A DNA stretch of 64,000 nt from Mytilus trossulus (GCF_036588685.1 NC_086375.1:43865270-43929269), one strand, 5' to 3'; shown: positions 1 to 11,409, counted from the first letter of the stretch. Numbers and translations: made by a program. Notes: generated by a model not told the origin, from the sequence alone.

Positions 1-660
1 CCAATATGTTACATACAAGGGGGTGCCACGCTCTGCATTGCCTTGTTTGAACTGTAAAATGTGTGCTCTAGTCTGAATAATCACCCATGATTATGCCCTT
101 GTTTACTGATCTATCTTAAAGGTAAGGTAATGGGTTCGTTGATCCCTTTTATTAAAAAATAGCTCTTTCCATATCATAATAATATAGACAAAAGGAAGGA
201 TGTGGGGAAAGCAACAAATGCGGCAAAATATGACATATAGAAAACAAAATGGTTATGGAGTAAACATTTGTGTGACATCAACTCAGACGATGCATAAAAA
301 CTCAGAATAATTAAGAAAAAGTTGGTTTCCCTATATACGTGTACCTGCAGTGTTGGTGTACGAGGCGTGTTTATGATTTTCAGTATGTTACTTGATATGA
401 AAAATTGACAAAAAATAATATTTGACTTATAAAAGTAAATCCTGAGCCTGTAATAGCTGCTCTTCTTGTTCCATTTGAAATACTATAGTAATAGAAACAA
501 CGCTGTCGCCTTTCTTGATCTTTCTTGTTCTCATAGAATCATATGATATGAGCTCCATGTTCTGTGAACGTTTTTCTTAACTGTCGTATTAGACTGACCA
601 GTGCATATTGCGCATGGCACTTTAAATGTATTTTAGCTCGAAAATTAACTTACATTTAGC
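1..660. other. Intergenic, nothing recognised
   Basis: AT-rich sequence with no long reading frame, no clear splice-site pair and no repeat family I recognise. Confidence 0.5.
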
Positions 661-1145
661 TGGATTTATTGCCGTCGTAGTTCCATCTTGTCGTCTTTGT
701 ACTTTTATTCGATGACAACACGACGGGATTACGAGGTCTTCACGAAGTCGTGTTGCCATCGTAAGACCTTCGGGAAGCTTCGTAATTCATTCGTGTAGAC
801 ATCATTATGTCAAATCTGCCCGATGGAAACGATGAAAACACGAATGCAATACGATGTTCAAAGATGCATTCCCGGTGACATTACGATGGTGAGGATGGTG
901 ATACGAACTCAATACGAATCCTCAACATCGGACACACCTTCGGGAATTTTTTAACATGTTAAAAAATTTAGAACCCTTCCCGAAGTTGTCCCCGAAGGCT
1001 AGAAAAAGTGGCCGATGGTTAAAGATGGTTAAAGATGGCACTACGAATAGCCCGATCTGGATACGATCAGTCCCGATTTTGAAAATTTCCACAATCTTGT
1101 TGTCATTGGCGTAAAAATCGGGACAGTGTGACGCGGGCATTATGG
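661..1145. repeat. Hairpin-rich dispersed repeat with recurring TACGA motifs
   Basis: This block is richer in G, C and CpG than its flanks and repeats TACGA/TACGAT many times. It contains several inverted repeats: CATTCGTG with CACGAATG; CTTCGGGAA with TTCCCGAAG; GTCCCGATTTT (1071-1081) with AAAATCGGGAC; and a perfect 24-bp palindrome at 945-968. I recall similar sequence from mussel genomes, so I call it a dispersed non-coding repeat. The minus-strand reading frame inside it is not a gene. Confidence 0.6.
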
Positions 1146-1149
1146 AATA

Positions 1150-1480
1150 TCCGCTTCACAGATGAAAACGCAGATATGTTCCAAATTCCCTTTTCACGAA
1201 TGTGACCTACCGAATTTGGCTTATTATCGGGTTTTTACTAACATGGGCAACACGACGGGTGTCCCATGCGGAATATGATCTGCTCACCCTTTTCGGAGCA
1301 GCTGAGGTCACTCATACCTTTTGGTTGGGTTCGTGTTGCTTGGTCTTTAGATTTCTATGTTATGTTTTGTGTACTATAGTTTTTCTTTTTTCTTTTCAAT
1401 CCATGACGTTGTCAGTTATTTTTGTCTTATGCGTTTGTATGTCTGGTATCATTCGCCTCTCTTTGGTTAGGATTCGGTGT
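1150..1480 (+). mobile_element. 3'-terminal fragment of a Penelope-like retroelement
   Basis: The stretch with ATGTGACCTACCGAATT, then GATCTGCT, then GGTTGGGTTCGTGTTG corresponds to the region just downstream of the reverse-transcriptase remnant on the minus strand at 29141-30560. The order and spacing are similar after allowing for a later insertion there. The 94-residue open frame at 1202-1486 and the minus-strand frame at 29022-29294 share a GSCCL..F.FLC..CTIV pattern only because both read the same repeat. Only the non-coding tail is present here. Confidence 0.65.
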
Positions 1481-1484
1481 CATT

Positions 1485-1740
1485 AGGTACGTGCTTTTGC
1501 AGTAGTATGCTCACTTACGTTATGTCGAAACTACAGATAAGATAATATACAACTGAATTAAAAACGTATCAATTAAAAGAAATCATGTTAATGCATGTAA
1601 GATAATTACAACTGCCTTTTATGCTGCAGATACATTATTTGTATGTATAAATAGTCTTTATAATGCACATTATCTTGAAAGCATTAATTGGTCCGTCTGG
1701 TTGTAAATATAAGCGTACACAGGTGGTCGTCAAAATATCC
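1485..1740. other. Intergenic, nothing recognised
   Basis: Short AT-rich spacer with no feature I can support. Confidence 0.4.
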
Positions 1741-2040
1741 GTCTTTATTTAATATCCAGACTAAACATTAAAGATAATATCAGAGACATCAAATGTACAT
1801 CAATAGCAATCAAAAGACCATTGACCATCAAGTACAAGACTTTAAAAAAAGGAAGTTGTAAAAAGTAAAATCACAAAAATACTGTACTCAGAAGAAAATC
1901 AATACGGAAAGTCCATAATCACATGGCAAAATCAAATAACAAAACGCATCAAAAACGAATAGACAAGAACTGTCATATTCCCGACTTGGTACAGGCATTT
2001 TCAAATGTAGAAAATGGTGGATTAAACACCGTTCATAAAG
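1741..2040 (+). repeat. Dispersed mussel-type repeat
   Basis: It contains AAATCACAAAAATACTG, AACTGTCATATTCC, GACTTGGTACAGGCATTTTC and GAAAATGGTGGATTAAAC, which I recall as a frequent mussel repeat. Part of it recurs in reverse orientation at 3497-3600, which supports its repeated nature from this window alone. Confidence 0.6.
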
Positions 2041-3496
2041 CATATAAAAGAATCATTTAAAAGTTATGTTAGTTTAATTAATATATAGCAATGACACACA
2101 TTGATACAGATAATATTGGTCAGTGTCTCTACATCGTTTTCCATGTGGACTTATACAATCTGAAAATAGCACCCCGTTTTCAATTCTCTCTCGGTTTTCA
2201 TGAATAAAATTGCAAGATTTGCAAATGCTTGATTTGAAATGAAAATACAGAATACTGTCAAATTATGTCAATGATATGAATTGAAAAATGTATTATCAAT
2301 TTTCTGTGAGATATCACTTTAACTTGTTATCTTTACTGCATTTTTAGCAATAAAATCTCATCTCATTAAGGGATTTTCCTTTGTCATTTATCCTTTACTA
2401 GATTAATACAAGAAACAACTTTTTCTAAAATAGTTTTAATCTTTCCAAAGGGAAATATGTATATTCATGGCGTGAAGATAATGTGGATACAAAAAAAAAT
2501 AAAAGAGTTGCTAGCGTATATACAATTTAAGTCTCTTTCAACTTGCAATGGTATTTAAACATTTGAGTTTTCTACCCTTTACACAGGTATTTAGCATTCC
2601 ACACTAAAAAAAATAATTGGTCCAGCTTTGTTTTATTAAGAGATTGTCAACTTAAGCATTTGTATCTAGTCTTCGGGAGGGGGGAATTTGACTTTGTAAA
2701 AACAAAAAAAGTCTATTTCACGGACATTACTAAGGTGCTTGATTGACAAAATATTTTTACGTTTGATGGAAGTGTTTTTCAACCAAACAATCGGCATTTC
2801 CGTGAAAACGTACTGTGCATCTTATTTTGTTCATTTTTTTTTGTTAATACATTTTTTGCTGTATGTTTTATCTAACGCAAAAAATATCATCAAATTAGCT
2901 GTAGGTTTGTTGTATGCATCAATTATCTTGGGTAAATAATAAATATACCAGTGTGGATGATAAACTCATCAAAAATACTAGGATCGAACATGTTATATTT
3001 GCGCCACACGCGAGTTGAATGACGCATCTCATAAAACCTCTTTGGGATCTCGATATGAGATGAATATTTTATCTATTATTTACAATAACTTTTATTAAAG
3101 GAATGTAGGGTTGTTCCATAACCTTTGATTCAACTTGTATCGTTTTTTTTTAGTATTACAATAAATATTCCCAATACCCCAATCACGAAGTCGATGTTTC
3201 TTTTTTATATTCAATTTAAAAGAACACAGTTATGATTTCATGAATGAATAACCAAAGCAAGATGAATTACTGCCGTATTTTTAACCTTAATTGGACAATA
3301 AAATTATAACAAACATATAAACAAGGTACTTTACTCTTATTTCAAACGAATAATTTTAATTACTTAAAAGCATTAAACAAAAGTAAGAAGTAAATTAGAG
3401 AAGGGAAAACATATGTTCGGTCAGGGCAACGATTCGAATCCGTAAACAAAGCCAAAATAGATTTTGAAATATATCAACAATACCAATGAATGAAAT
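2041..3496. other. Intergenic, AT-rich; one short repeat fragment
   Basis: No gene seen. About 2950-3020 (AAACTCATCAAAAATACTAGGAT, then GCGCCACACGCGAG, with a rearranged end) is a decayed fragment of the family described at 4676-4836. The 66-residue frame at 2739-2939 has no recognisable feature and lies in low-complexity T-rich sequence. Confidence 0.45.
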
Positions 3497-3600
3497 AAAT
3501 AGGTTTAATCCACCATTTTATTCTTTCGAAAATACCTGCCCCATGTCAGGAATATGGCAGTTATCCTCCATTCGTTAGACCCTTTTATTTTGACTTTGTT
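3497..3600 (-). repeat. Partial inverted copy of the 1741-2040 repeat
   Basis: GTTTAATCCACCATTTT, GAAAATACCTG and GGAATATGGCAGTTATC are the reverse complement of the end of the repeat at about 1965-2030, with scattered differences. Confidence 0.6.
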
Positions 3601-3955
3601 TAGGGACTTTCAGCAACTCAGTGCAGGGTATCCAGACTAATTTATTTTTACAAGATGTAGATGCATCCTTTCGATATCTTTTTTATTCATTTTTTTTACA
3701 TACTTTCAGTCTTGTTAATAATACTGTCATTTCAGTCTAAACTATAACGTATCTTATATCTTTCATGTAGTCCAATCAAATCAAATGCAAGTCAAATATA
3801 AATTTTTCCTAACAAAGTAATACAAGAATTCTTGTTTGGTACAAATATAATATAACGAACAAAACAAATCATGATACATTATACCTTATAATATATTGTA
3901 ATGGATAATCAATGAAATACAAAATGAGTAAAATTAAATTGTAATACCCATAAAT
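3601..3955. other. Intergenic, nothing recognised
   Basis: AT-rich sequence without a supported feature. Confidence 0.4.
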
Positions 3956-4130
3956 GAACAAATAAATAAATGAATGAATGAATATATAAATAAAGAATAA
4001 AGGAATAAATAAAGTAATTCATTAAATTAAAATAATAAAAATAAATACATAAATAAATACATAGCTAGATAAAAAGATATCTAAATAAATAGATAAATAA
4101 AGATAAATAAGTAAATAAGAATAAATATGG
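3956..4130. repeat. Low-complexity TAAA/GAAT tetranucleotide tract
   Basis: Degenerate AAAT/AATA/AATG tetranucleotide runs extend for about 170 bp. Tracts like this are often relic tails of retroelements, but no element is recognisable next to it. Confidence 0.8.
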
Positions 4131-4233
4131 TTATTCAAAGAAAATACAAAATACTATGGATTTTTTTTTCGTGGAATACCACTTTGCGTTGATTTTGTGT
4201 GTATAGGTGAACCACGATTTTGAATGTTCAACG

Positions 4234-4389
4234 CAGAGGCGGATTTAGGGGGGCAGGGGGCCTGGGCCCCCCTTTTTGGGACAAAATTTGGTTTCTTATA
4301 TAGGGAATCACTGAAGCGTGACTGGAGCGGGCCCCCTCTTAGTTCAGTCAGTGGGCCCCCACTTATGAAAATTCCTGGATCCGCCACTG
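4234..4389. mobile_element. Short inverted-repeat element (MITE-like), CAGTGGCGG family, with target duplication
   Basis: It starts CAGAGGCGGATTTAG and ends CTGGATCCGCCACTG, imperfect terminal inverted repeats. The same 5-bp sequence, CAACG, flanks both ends (4229-4233 and 4390-4394), as expected for a target-site duplication. The interior is rich in G and C runs. Relatives are at 43392-43524 and, as a fragment, near 49895-49950. The two overlapping reading frames here are by-products. Confidence 0.75.
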
Positions 4390-4394
4390 CAACG

Positions 4395-4675
4395 AGATAC
4401 ACAAATTATTTTGGTCCATATGTAGACTCTTGCATAATAACAAAATCAAACACATTCTCATGAAGCCACAAAATGTGTAAATAAATTAATTCATAGTATG
4501 TTCTTCTATCAAGGAATTAAAAAGATAAGGAGTGTATGAAACATATTTATTTAATTTGCCGCTGCTACTGTAACTGCAGTACATGTACAATTTATAATCC
4601 CCTTCCCGTCCACTCCTGTTTATTTGGTCCGGCCATTTTATTTCTGTTCATGGTTGCTGATTGTTGTATGTTCGG
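4395..4675. other. Intergenic, nothing recognised
   Basis: AT-rich spacer without a supported feature. Confidence 0.4.
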
Positions 4676-4836
4676 ATAAAAATAAACTCATCATAGACAC
4701 CAGAATAAAAATAATAAAAACATATATATATTTACGCCAGGCGTGTGTTTCGTCTACAAAGGACTCATCAGTGACGCTCGAATCAAAAAATGTTTAAGGC
4801 CAAATAGAGTACGAAGTTGAAATTGAAATTTACTAA
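4676..4836 (+). repeat. Dispersed bivalve repeat (TTTCGTCTACAAAGGACTC family)
   Basis: The recurring order in this family is AAACTCATCATAGA.ACCAG, then ACGCCAGACGCGCGTTTCG, TCTACAAAAGACTCATCAG, TGACGCTC, GCCAAATA, ACGAAGTTGAA. Other copies or fragments in this window are near 11085-11390, 11865-12125, 19617-20110, 20175-20345, 28335-28783 and, inverted, 27505-27575. No coding potential is seen. This is the most abundant repeat here. Confidence 0.75.
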
Positions 4837-5372
4837 GATAAACGCTGTAATATAATTTTTGACGATACCTTTGATCAATATCAAAGGTATAGAATATGTA
4901 AATTATGTAACACTGAAGTTGAAGATGAAATTCATTTTCTTCTTCAGTGTCCTGTTTTAGAAAATAAAAGATCTGAATATATAGATTACTTAAATAAGGT
5001 TAACAAAAACTTTAAAAGCCTCCCAAATAAATCTAAATTAATATGGTTAATGTCATCTGAGGATAATGTTATAATTAAAAAAGTAAGTTTATTATTGTGT
5101 ACTTTATTCAAAGAGAGAAAATCAATTCTAGATACAGTTTAGTCACCGGTAGTTTGTCCATCTATATTATATTGTAAAACTATATATATATATATATATT
5201 CATCTATTTTGCAGATATTATTTGGGTGAAAAAAACTTGACTTTGTTTAATTGTTAAATAATCAATGTAATCAATATGTAATCACTTGTATGAAATTGAA
5301 CTTAATTGTACTGCTCAAATTATTGGGCGTCATAATTGACAATAAAAAACTTTGTATTGTATTGTATATCAT
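4837..5372 (+). mobile_element. 5'-truncated non-LTR retrotransposon (LINE) 3' end
   Basis: An uninterrupted frame runs from about 4837 to the TAG at 5140-5142 and encodes the C-terminal tail of a LINE polyprotein. It contains RYRICKLCNTEVEDE followed by IHFLLQC, a Cys-x2-Cys ... His-x4-Cys cluster typical of the region after the reverse transcriptase in jockey/CR1-like elements, and then a Lys-rich tail. A stop at 4834-4836 and absence of upstream RT show 5' truncation. After the stop there is a 3' UTR ending in a TTGTATTGTATTGTAT tail near 5352-5369. It has no ATG, so start-codon-based gene finding misses it. The 3' end lies about 160 bp from the end of the first receptor gene. Confidence 0.75.
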
Positions 5373-5530
5373 CTACTGATATACATGTACTTGCATTAGA
5401 AAATTTATAATTAATACTTATTTAATTTAGGTACTACATTAAAAGTCCTAATATACCATATTCACAAAATTTATGCATGTAAACTAGTTGAAAATTTAAC
5501 TGCAGGCAAAATTCAATCATATGTTACATT

Positions 5531-6646
5531 CTAAAAAGTTTCAGGAACAACAGAATTTGATTTACACAAACAACAAGTATTACATCTCATCAAATGAACG
5601 CTTTTCTCTCTGAACGTTTTGTCATAATATCCATAGATAACTGGGTTAACAATGTTATTCCAGACAAACATTTCTCGAAAAAAAGCCAGAAGTGAAAGCT
5701 CAGCTTTACTTTTATCTATCCACAAGTTATCGCTTCCAAGTGACATAAAAAGAATAATAAACTGTGGAATATATGATAGGAAAAATGCAATGGCTACCAT
5801 CATAAACATGTATGAAAATGTGTGTGAAATGTTTTCTTTTTTCACTGCCTTTCGCTGCTGAAAGGTGTTCGCTGACTTTGAAGTTTCTTCGCTGAACTGT
5901 CCAGACACCGACGGTAACTGATCTATTTCAACACTGGTAGTGGGTTTGTGAAACGCTGACTGATCAACCCTAGTCATTTTCATTCTTATATGAATCTGCT
6001 TGTAAATTTTTCGCCCAATCAAAATATTCAGCAATAACATTCCGCTCATAATCACAAGGATAAAGACAGTTGCAAAAACAATAAATACAATGAAACCAGC
6101 ATCTATACCATTTATATCAATTTCACAAACAAATCCAGTTACATTAAGTTCTGAGTTGTAAACTTTGACTTCTTCATTGTAAAATGCTAATGCGGTAGTA
6201 GGGATGAGAGAAATCCCGAACGTCAATCCCAGCGCCACTCTTTTCCAATACAATGTCATCTGTTTTCCAAAAGGTCGACAAACCTTTAGATATCTATGTA
6301 AAGCTATTACAAACAAAAGAATTATTGACGAGAGCCCAGTAATATTAACTGGAGTCCAACATAATTTACACAACACTGATCCACGAAAGTTAACTGGGTT
6401 CAGTTTTCTTGCAAACTCCAATGAACATCTAAAAGTGCAAGCCAAAAGATCTAACAATGCAAGCCATGGAATGAAATACCGATCGTCAACGTTCTGTTTC
6501 ATTTTATACTTGTAGACAATCATAACTAAAGTGTTGCCAAATAATCCAAGTAAAATATAAACTATTAGAAGTACGTCGTTGCCGATATAAATTTGAACTT
6601 GTTCATCGTTCCATTGCTGAAGTTTTAGTTCCTGTGATAAGTCCAT
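5531..6646 (-). CDS. Class A (rhodopsin-like) GPCR, tandem copy 1
   Basis: This 371-residue seven-transmembrane receptor should act at the plasma membrane through G proteins; the ligand cannot be told. Class A landmarks: GN at 37-38 (TM1), LLDLLA with Asp66 (TM2), Cys93 pairing with Cys174 in loop 2, HRY at 117-119 in place of DRY, SYIP with Pro294 (TM6), NPVIY at 334-338 (TM7), then a helix-8 segment and a CCLC cluster that may be palmitoylated. A glycosylation sequon NVT is at 168-170. The third intracellular loop (about 222-272) is the main region of divergence from the other copies. The start is the ATG just inside an exon that follows a CAG acceptor at 6655. Copies 2 and 3 start MNLSQ; this one starts MDLSQ and so lacks their N-terminal NLS sequon. 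Confidence 0.9.
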   Translation of the reverse strand: MDLSQELKLQQWNDEQVQIYIGNDVLLIVYILLGLFGNTLVMIVYKYKMKQNVDDRYFIPWLALLDLLACTFRCSLEFARKLNPVNFRGSVLCKLCWTPVNITGLSSIILLFVIALHRYLKVCRPFGKQMTLYWKRVALGLTFGISLIPTTALAFYNEEVKVYNSELNVTGFVCEIDINGIDAGFIVFIVFATVFILVIMSGMLLLNILIGRKIYKQIHIRMKMTRVDQSAFHKPTTSVEIDQLPSVSGQFSEETSKSANTFQQRKAVKKENISHTFSYMFMMVAIAFFLSYIPQFIILFMSLGSDNLWIDKSKAELSLLAFFREMFVWNNIVNPVIYGYYDKTFREKSVHLMRCNTCCLCKSNSVVPETF

Positions 6647-6654
6647 GTCGTGTC

Positions 6655-7250
6655 CTGAATAGAAGCAAAATTAACAATGAGAAGATATCCGATTTTATAA
6701 TTACTTATACAGCTTGTCTAATTGATTTTCTTTTTTTGCAAGATATACTGAATGATCAGCATTTTTCTTTTTTATTTTCTTTTTAATTTAAATGAAAACG
6801 TGAATTGTATTATATAATGAAATTTTCAAACGAAAACATCTCTTTCATCTGAATATTAATATCATATATATTATATAAACTTAATGGATGTTTTAGCTGT
6901 TACGACATACATATCCTAGAAAAAAACGTCTCGGAGGAAATAATAGTATGGGATTGATTTTTCAATGGACGACACAAATCAAACATACATTCTAATATAT
7001 CTTACAAATGAATTGACTAAAATTTTGACATAAAGGTCTAAATATCAAATTGATCAAATATTTACCTGTAAGGTTGAAGAATATCTTGATTTTTAATTTT
7101 TGTATCCCTAAAATCCCCTAAAGTCGTCTTCTTTTAAGATTTAAATCCAATTGTACGTAGCAGACACAAACCAAAAATGTAAGTCATATATCTTTTATTT
7201 AATTCATGACATTTTATCATTGAAATACCGAAAAGAGGCAAAAAATGCGT
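6655..7250 (-). other. Copy 1 receptor: 5' UTR intron and non-coding first exon
   Basis: On the minus strand, TTCAACCTTACAG|GTAAAT at 7066/7065 is a good 5' splice site and TTCTATTCAG|GACACGAC at 6655/6654 a good acceptor, giving a 411-nt intron that ends 8 nt before the ATG. Copies 2 and 3 have the same pair. Upstream, minus-strand CTATATAAG (7275-7283) is a TATA-like box; a start about 30 nt below it would make the first exon near 180 nt. The splice sites are seen directly; the transcription start is inferred. Confidence 0.65.
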
Positions 7251-7283
7251 TTTGAAGCTTTTAGATCGAATATCCTTATATAG

Positions 7284-7740
7284 TTGCTTCAAATATTTCA
7301 CTTATACCATTTAATCTTGAATAAAACAATGAATTTACGCAAAGAAAACTATAATTATCTATCGCTTTTTTTTTTTAATTGTCCGCATATTAATGATAAA
7401 AAGTATTAAGTTACTAAACGTCCAATGCCAAATATAACTAAGCACATAATATCAGAATTTGACAAAAAAACATTTGATCTGAAAATTGGTCGATGGGAAT
7501 GAACTTCAATTGAAAATGATGTCATGCTTGATTTAAACGGAAGTTTTGTCTTGCAATTAGTCATCCCTAGAAGGTTATTTGGAGGGTTCTTTACCACTTT
7601 CCTTCTCATTGCATCGTATTATTCGTCCCAATAAAAGCGTTCTTTGATATGTATTTATACATTGTACTCAGCCAAATAGACAAACTTTTTCATAATCGGT
7701 TTACTGTTAGCAGCAAAGAGAAGTTCAGGTAACATTTATA
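7284..7740 (-). promoter_or_regulatory. Upstream flank of receptor copy 1, shared with copy 2
   Basis: The sequence aligns in order with the region upstream of copy 2 (about 17290-17500 and 17775-17950): shared blocks include AATTGTCCG.ATATTAAT, CACAT.ATATCAGAAT and CTCATTGCAT. The duplicated unit therefore carries its promoter region. The minus-strand 67-residue frame at 7406-7609 is not conserved as protein. Confidence 0.55.
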
Positions 7741-7751
7741 TATATATATAT

Positions 7752-9713
7752 ATGTTACAGTAAATAGGTGAAAATAGGAATTACAAGTATTTCCTAAACA
7801 TTTCAGTAAATACCTGTAAATACTAGCCTATTTAATTACATGTATGTACTAGTTGTTTCAATGATTATTAGTATTCACTGATATTTTTTGTCATTTTAAC
7901 AGATATTTACTAACTTGATATTTTTGTTTTAAAGTTAAAGATATTATTCAAGATACCAAATAACAAGGTAAAAGGCTAGGTATGTCAGTGCTTACTTAAA
8001 GAAGGATTAAGGAATAAAAGGCACATCAAAAGTTTCTACTCTTTAGTGTTTGTGAATTGAAACTGGAAATTGGTTGTTTTAAAAGTTTAGAATCTCTCTA
8101 ACAACCAGTCCAGCATGCAAGACAAATGATATCCATCCAAAATTGAGAAATACATTTGTGAGTAGTTTAAAGGCAATTTCGTCAGCTATTTTTGATGATT
8201 AACATTCGATTATGACAAATTTTTATTAAATAATCTTGATAATTCTTAAAATCTCATAATTTCTTAAAATTAAAATCCCAACAGGTATACTTCGCATATA
8301 GACTTGCCCAATGAAATAAATTACATCCCTTTTGCAAAATAGGTCCATTTACGACTCTTTTGTCAGATTGTTGCGATGAAGCTGACATTCACCACTAACA
8401 AACTTATACAATTTGATGGTGTTAAGAGTCACATTTCATATTTCTGTGTTTCTCTTTTTATGAGTTTTTCAAGACCTCCAAACTTAAGCTTATATACCTA
8501 CAACAAAGTTTTATCATCGTTTTTACCTGTTAAAGAATCTTTTTTTGTGGATTGAATAAGTCAGCTAAATGGTACATCCTTTTTGTTTTACTTTCAATGT
8601 TGTCATTCTGTTTCTTTTTGTAGAGCCTGCGACTTTTGTCGCAAAAGCGAGACATAGCAAACCATTCTGTCATCAGCAGAGTACACAAATATTGTTAAAG
8701 TTCTTTAATTTTGTAACTTTCATACATTATCATGGATTTCTACTAAACTACAACAGAAGCTTGTGAATGATCATAAGATAATTTTCAAGAAGTAAATTTT
8801 ATAAAAACAAAATAAAGTTTTCCCGTATTTTCCTGATAAATAGACTTAGTTTTCATGCCAGTTAACATAACATTTCCACTGTGGTTAAAGTTTTTTAAAT
8901 TTAAATATCTTTCTTAAAATATCCTGGATTTCTAACAAACTTGGACAGAAGCTTGTTTATAATCAAAAGAAAATATCCAGAAGTAAAGTTTGTAAAAAAA
9001 AATTGTTCTTCGTATATTCCTGATAAATGGACTTTGTTTTTTTTCCATTTACTCTGTGTTCCAAGTTTTTTTTAAACATTTATCTAGACTTCACAAACCA
9101 TCCTGGATTTTAACCAAATTTGGACAGAAGTTTCTTACAGTACTTGTCAAAAGATAGTATCTAGTGGAATTTTTTTTTTCATTATTTTTGTTGAGCCTGC
9201 GACCAATAGCAAAAGTACTGTAGGTGACATACTGATTTCCGCAAAACCCTTGCAATTTTAAATCTGAATACATTGATAACCTTTCTCTAGCTAGGGGTTG
9301 AATTGAGAGTCTAATGAAAATGTATGCAATGATGTTCAATTATCAACTTGCAAGTAAACAATTCATCAACCATGTGTCTCAGCTTAACAACAAAACAAAA
9401 TCAAATTTTATTTTGTTTATGCCTCGCTAATCCTCCTATAACAAAAAGGTACATTTTAGGCTGAACACTTTTTAAGAATAATCACTGATCTACAATAGTT
9501 AGTATTACCATAACATGCATAACTTTTGATCAGCTGACCATATTACAACATTGTTATAAAAGTTAGTAAAAAGGTGTAAAGAATCATTTTAAAATTAGTA
9601 ATTATTTGTTATAACTAGGCCGTTTCAGGAATTACTTGTATTTACTAAGTACATTGGGAAATACATGTAATTTCAAAATTTTAGTAATTACATTTCACCT
9701 ATTTACTGTAACA
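7752..9713. mobile_element. Candidate 2-kb element bounded by inverted repeats
   Basis: ATGTTACAGTAAATAGGTG at the left end is matched by its reverse complement CACCTATTTACTGTAACAT at the right end, about 1.96 kb away, with a further looser match inside (AATTACAAGTATTTCC). No transposase reading frame is seen, so it would be non-autonomous. The left end adjoins a TA run at about 7738-7751. The interior carries the 190-bp tandem array listed separately. No copy is seen in the matching place of units 2 or 3. Confidence 0.55.
8690..9175. repeat. Tandem array of about 190 bp, three degenerate units
   Basis: CATGGATTTCTACTAAAC (8731), CCTGGATTTCTAACAAAC (8923) and CCTGGATTTTAACCAAAT (9112) start matching blocks 192 and 189 bp apart. 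Each is followed by ACAGAAG, AAAGA.A.TATC.AGAAGTAAA and TCCTGATAAAT.GACTT. Flanking GCCTGCGACTTTTGTCGCAA (8629) and GCCTGCGACC (9197) mark the edges of the composite. Confidence 0.75.
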
Positions 9714-9719
9714 TATACA

Positions 9720-11084
9720 TGAGTCAACCCTATGGGAAAGACATATTTAAAAAACTCTACAAAGAATTGTTGGCTTATTCTGAAATGGGAACTTACTACG
9801 AGATACTCAACAAAAATGAACACATATCCATATTTACAAGAGTCAATCCTATGGTCATTACATATTCCCTAAAACTCTGCAAAAATATGTGAAAGTTAAA
9901 TCTGAGGATTATGAAATTTAAAAAAATGATAATAGGCATCTGAGATTACGAAAATTGTAATATTAGTACTTAAAATTGCTGAACCCAAAAAAGCTAAGAA
10001 GAAAAATTGAATGTATAAAGTGTTTTTACTTTTGTTTTGATAAATTGATCGATGAGACGATATAGTTTTGTCCATTTTGAAGAGAAATATTGTATACGAT
10101 GACCCTATCATGAAAAATGACAAAACTGAATATTTATCTCTAAATGGCAATTTACTCATTGTACACAAAACTTGTATAGGACATACATGGACTAGAACAC
10201 AACTGCGATATCGCGAGTTCGTGACTGAGTTAACCTAACTACGCTTGTTCTTATACTGGATGTTATGTATTCATATTGTCATCTGATAAGGTGAGCTGTT
10301 TTCTCTGCCTTTAAATTCTTTCTGTTTGAACCCGTCCTGGTTTTCTTACTAATATTATTTTAAAATTTTGTCTTTGGCAATTCATAATTTTGTTATATTA
10401 TAGTAAAATTATGAATTGCAAAATACAAAATTTGAAAATAACACTAATACCGTATAAACTATGTGTAACAAAGATTGATATAAGTAGTGTCAATCCTTGA
10501 ATAATGACTTTTTTCAGTGTAATTATAACCCTTGCAGAATGACTGAGTTCAGGTGTGATTATGACCTTTGTAGATTGCCAATCTCATATACATCGATTGA
10601 TGGTGCGCCTAGCAGAGGCGGAACGTACCGGTAGTTAATAGGTGGCATATATACTGTTGGTATCGGTATAGGATTCGACCATGAACTTGTTAATTATTCG
10701 TAGTATTAATATGTGGAAAACAAAAGGTCCTTGAATGGTGTAATTTTTTTCAAAGTCATTGTCCATTATTTTATTTATATTTAAAATTGAATTCTTCGTA
10801 TTGTATTTTTCTTTTCATGCCGATAACAAATCGTATTTCGTTATTCTAGTATTAAAGGTTGTAGCAAAATAACATATTTTTTTAACATATTTTTTTTAGA
10901 AAAAAATAGAGTTATTGTTTGAGGTCCAGCAGCAAATAGTTCATACATTTCAAGAAGAATTGGAGACTATTTTGGTTGAAATTGAAAATAGTTGGCTTAA
11001 GTGTACGATTTTACTTTGTTGTAATAAAATTAACGGTAACAATTGTAAACTGTGCTTGGTATGAATCCTACAATATAAGTAGTT
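9720..11084. other. Intergenic block of the receptor duplication unit 1
   Basis: No gene seen, but it aligns with about 19380-21000 in unit 2 and partly with 25670-26000 in unit 3. Shared blocks: GGCATCTGAGAT, TACGATGACCCT.TCATGAAAAATG, GTCCGTGACTGA/GTTCGTGACTGA, AACCCGTCCTGGTTTTCTTA and TTGAGGTCCAGCAGCAAA. An internal 118-bp duplication (GAGTCAACCCTATGG at 9720, GAGTCAATCCTATGG at 9838) is present only here. Confidence 0.65.
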
Positions 11085-11390
11085 ATCAAAGATACCAGGT
11101 TAATTTCGTCTACATAGACTCATCAGTGACGCTCAGATTAAAATAGTTAGAATGCCAATAACGTACACAGTTTAAGAGCACTGCTGATCCAAAATTCCAA
11201 AAAAAGTTGTGCCGAATACGGCCCAGGTTATATTTGCTTGGGATAAGGAAATCCTTAGTATTTCGAATAATGCATACGTATGTACACAGTAAATTTATTA
11301 AAATGACCATATAATTGGTATATATGTCAAAACCGAAGTGCTGACTACTAGGTTGGTGATACACTCGTGGATTATCGCAGTTTTTTTTAA
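11085..11390 (+). repeat. Bivalve repeat, TTTCGTCTACA family
   Basis: Contains ATCAAAGATACCAGG, TTTCGTCTACATAGACTCAT, CAGTGACGCTCAGAT, AAAGTTGTGCCGAATACGG and the downstream GTGCTGACTACTAGG block. The minus-strand 96-residue frame across it is a by-product. Confidence 0.7.
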
Positions 11391-11409
11391 CTACCGTCAA
11401 ACAGAACGA

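Noticed and set aside
922-1140. 72-residue minus-strand reading frame
   Set aside because: It lies wholly inside the hairpin-rich repeat and reads through a 24-bp palindrome; no protein-like features.
3425-3450. tRNA B-box (GATTCGAATCC)
   Set aside because: No cloverleaf can be drawn with the surrounding AT-rich sequence.
5652-6515. Plus-strand frames opposite receptor copy 1 (and at 15788-16144 and 23092-23448)
   Set aside because: They recur in all three copies only because the opposite strand codes for conserved receptor helices.
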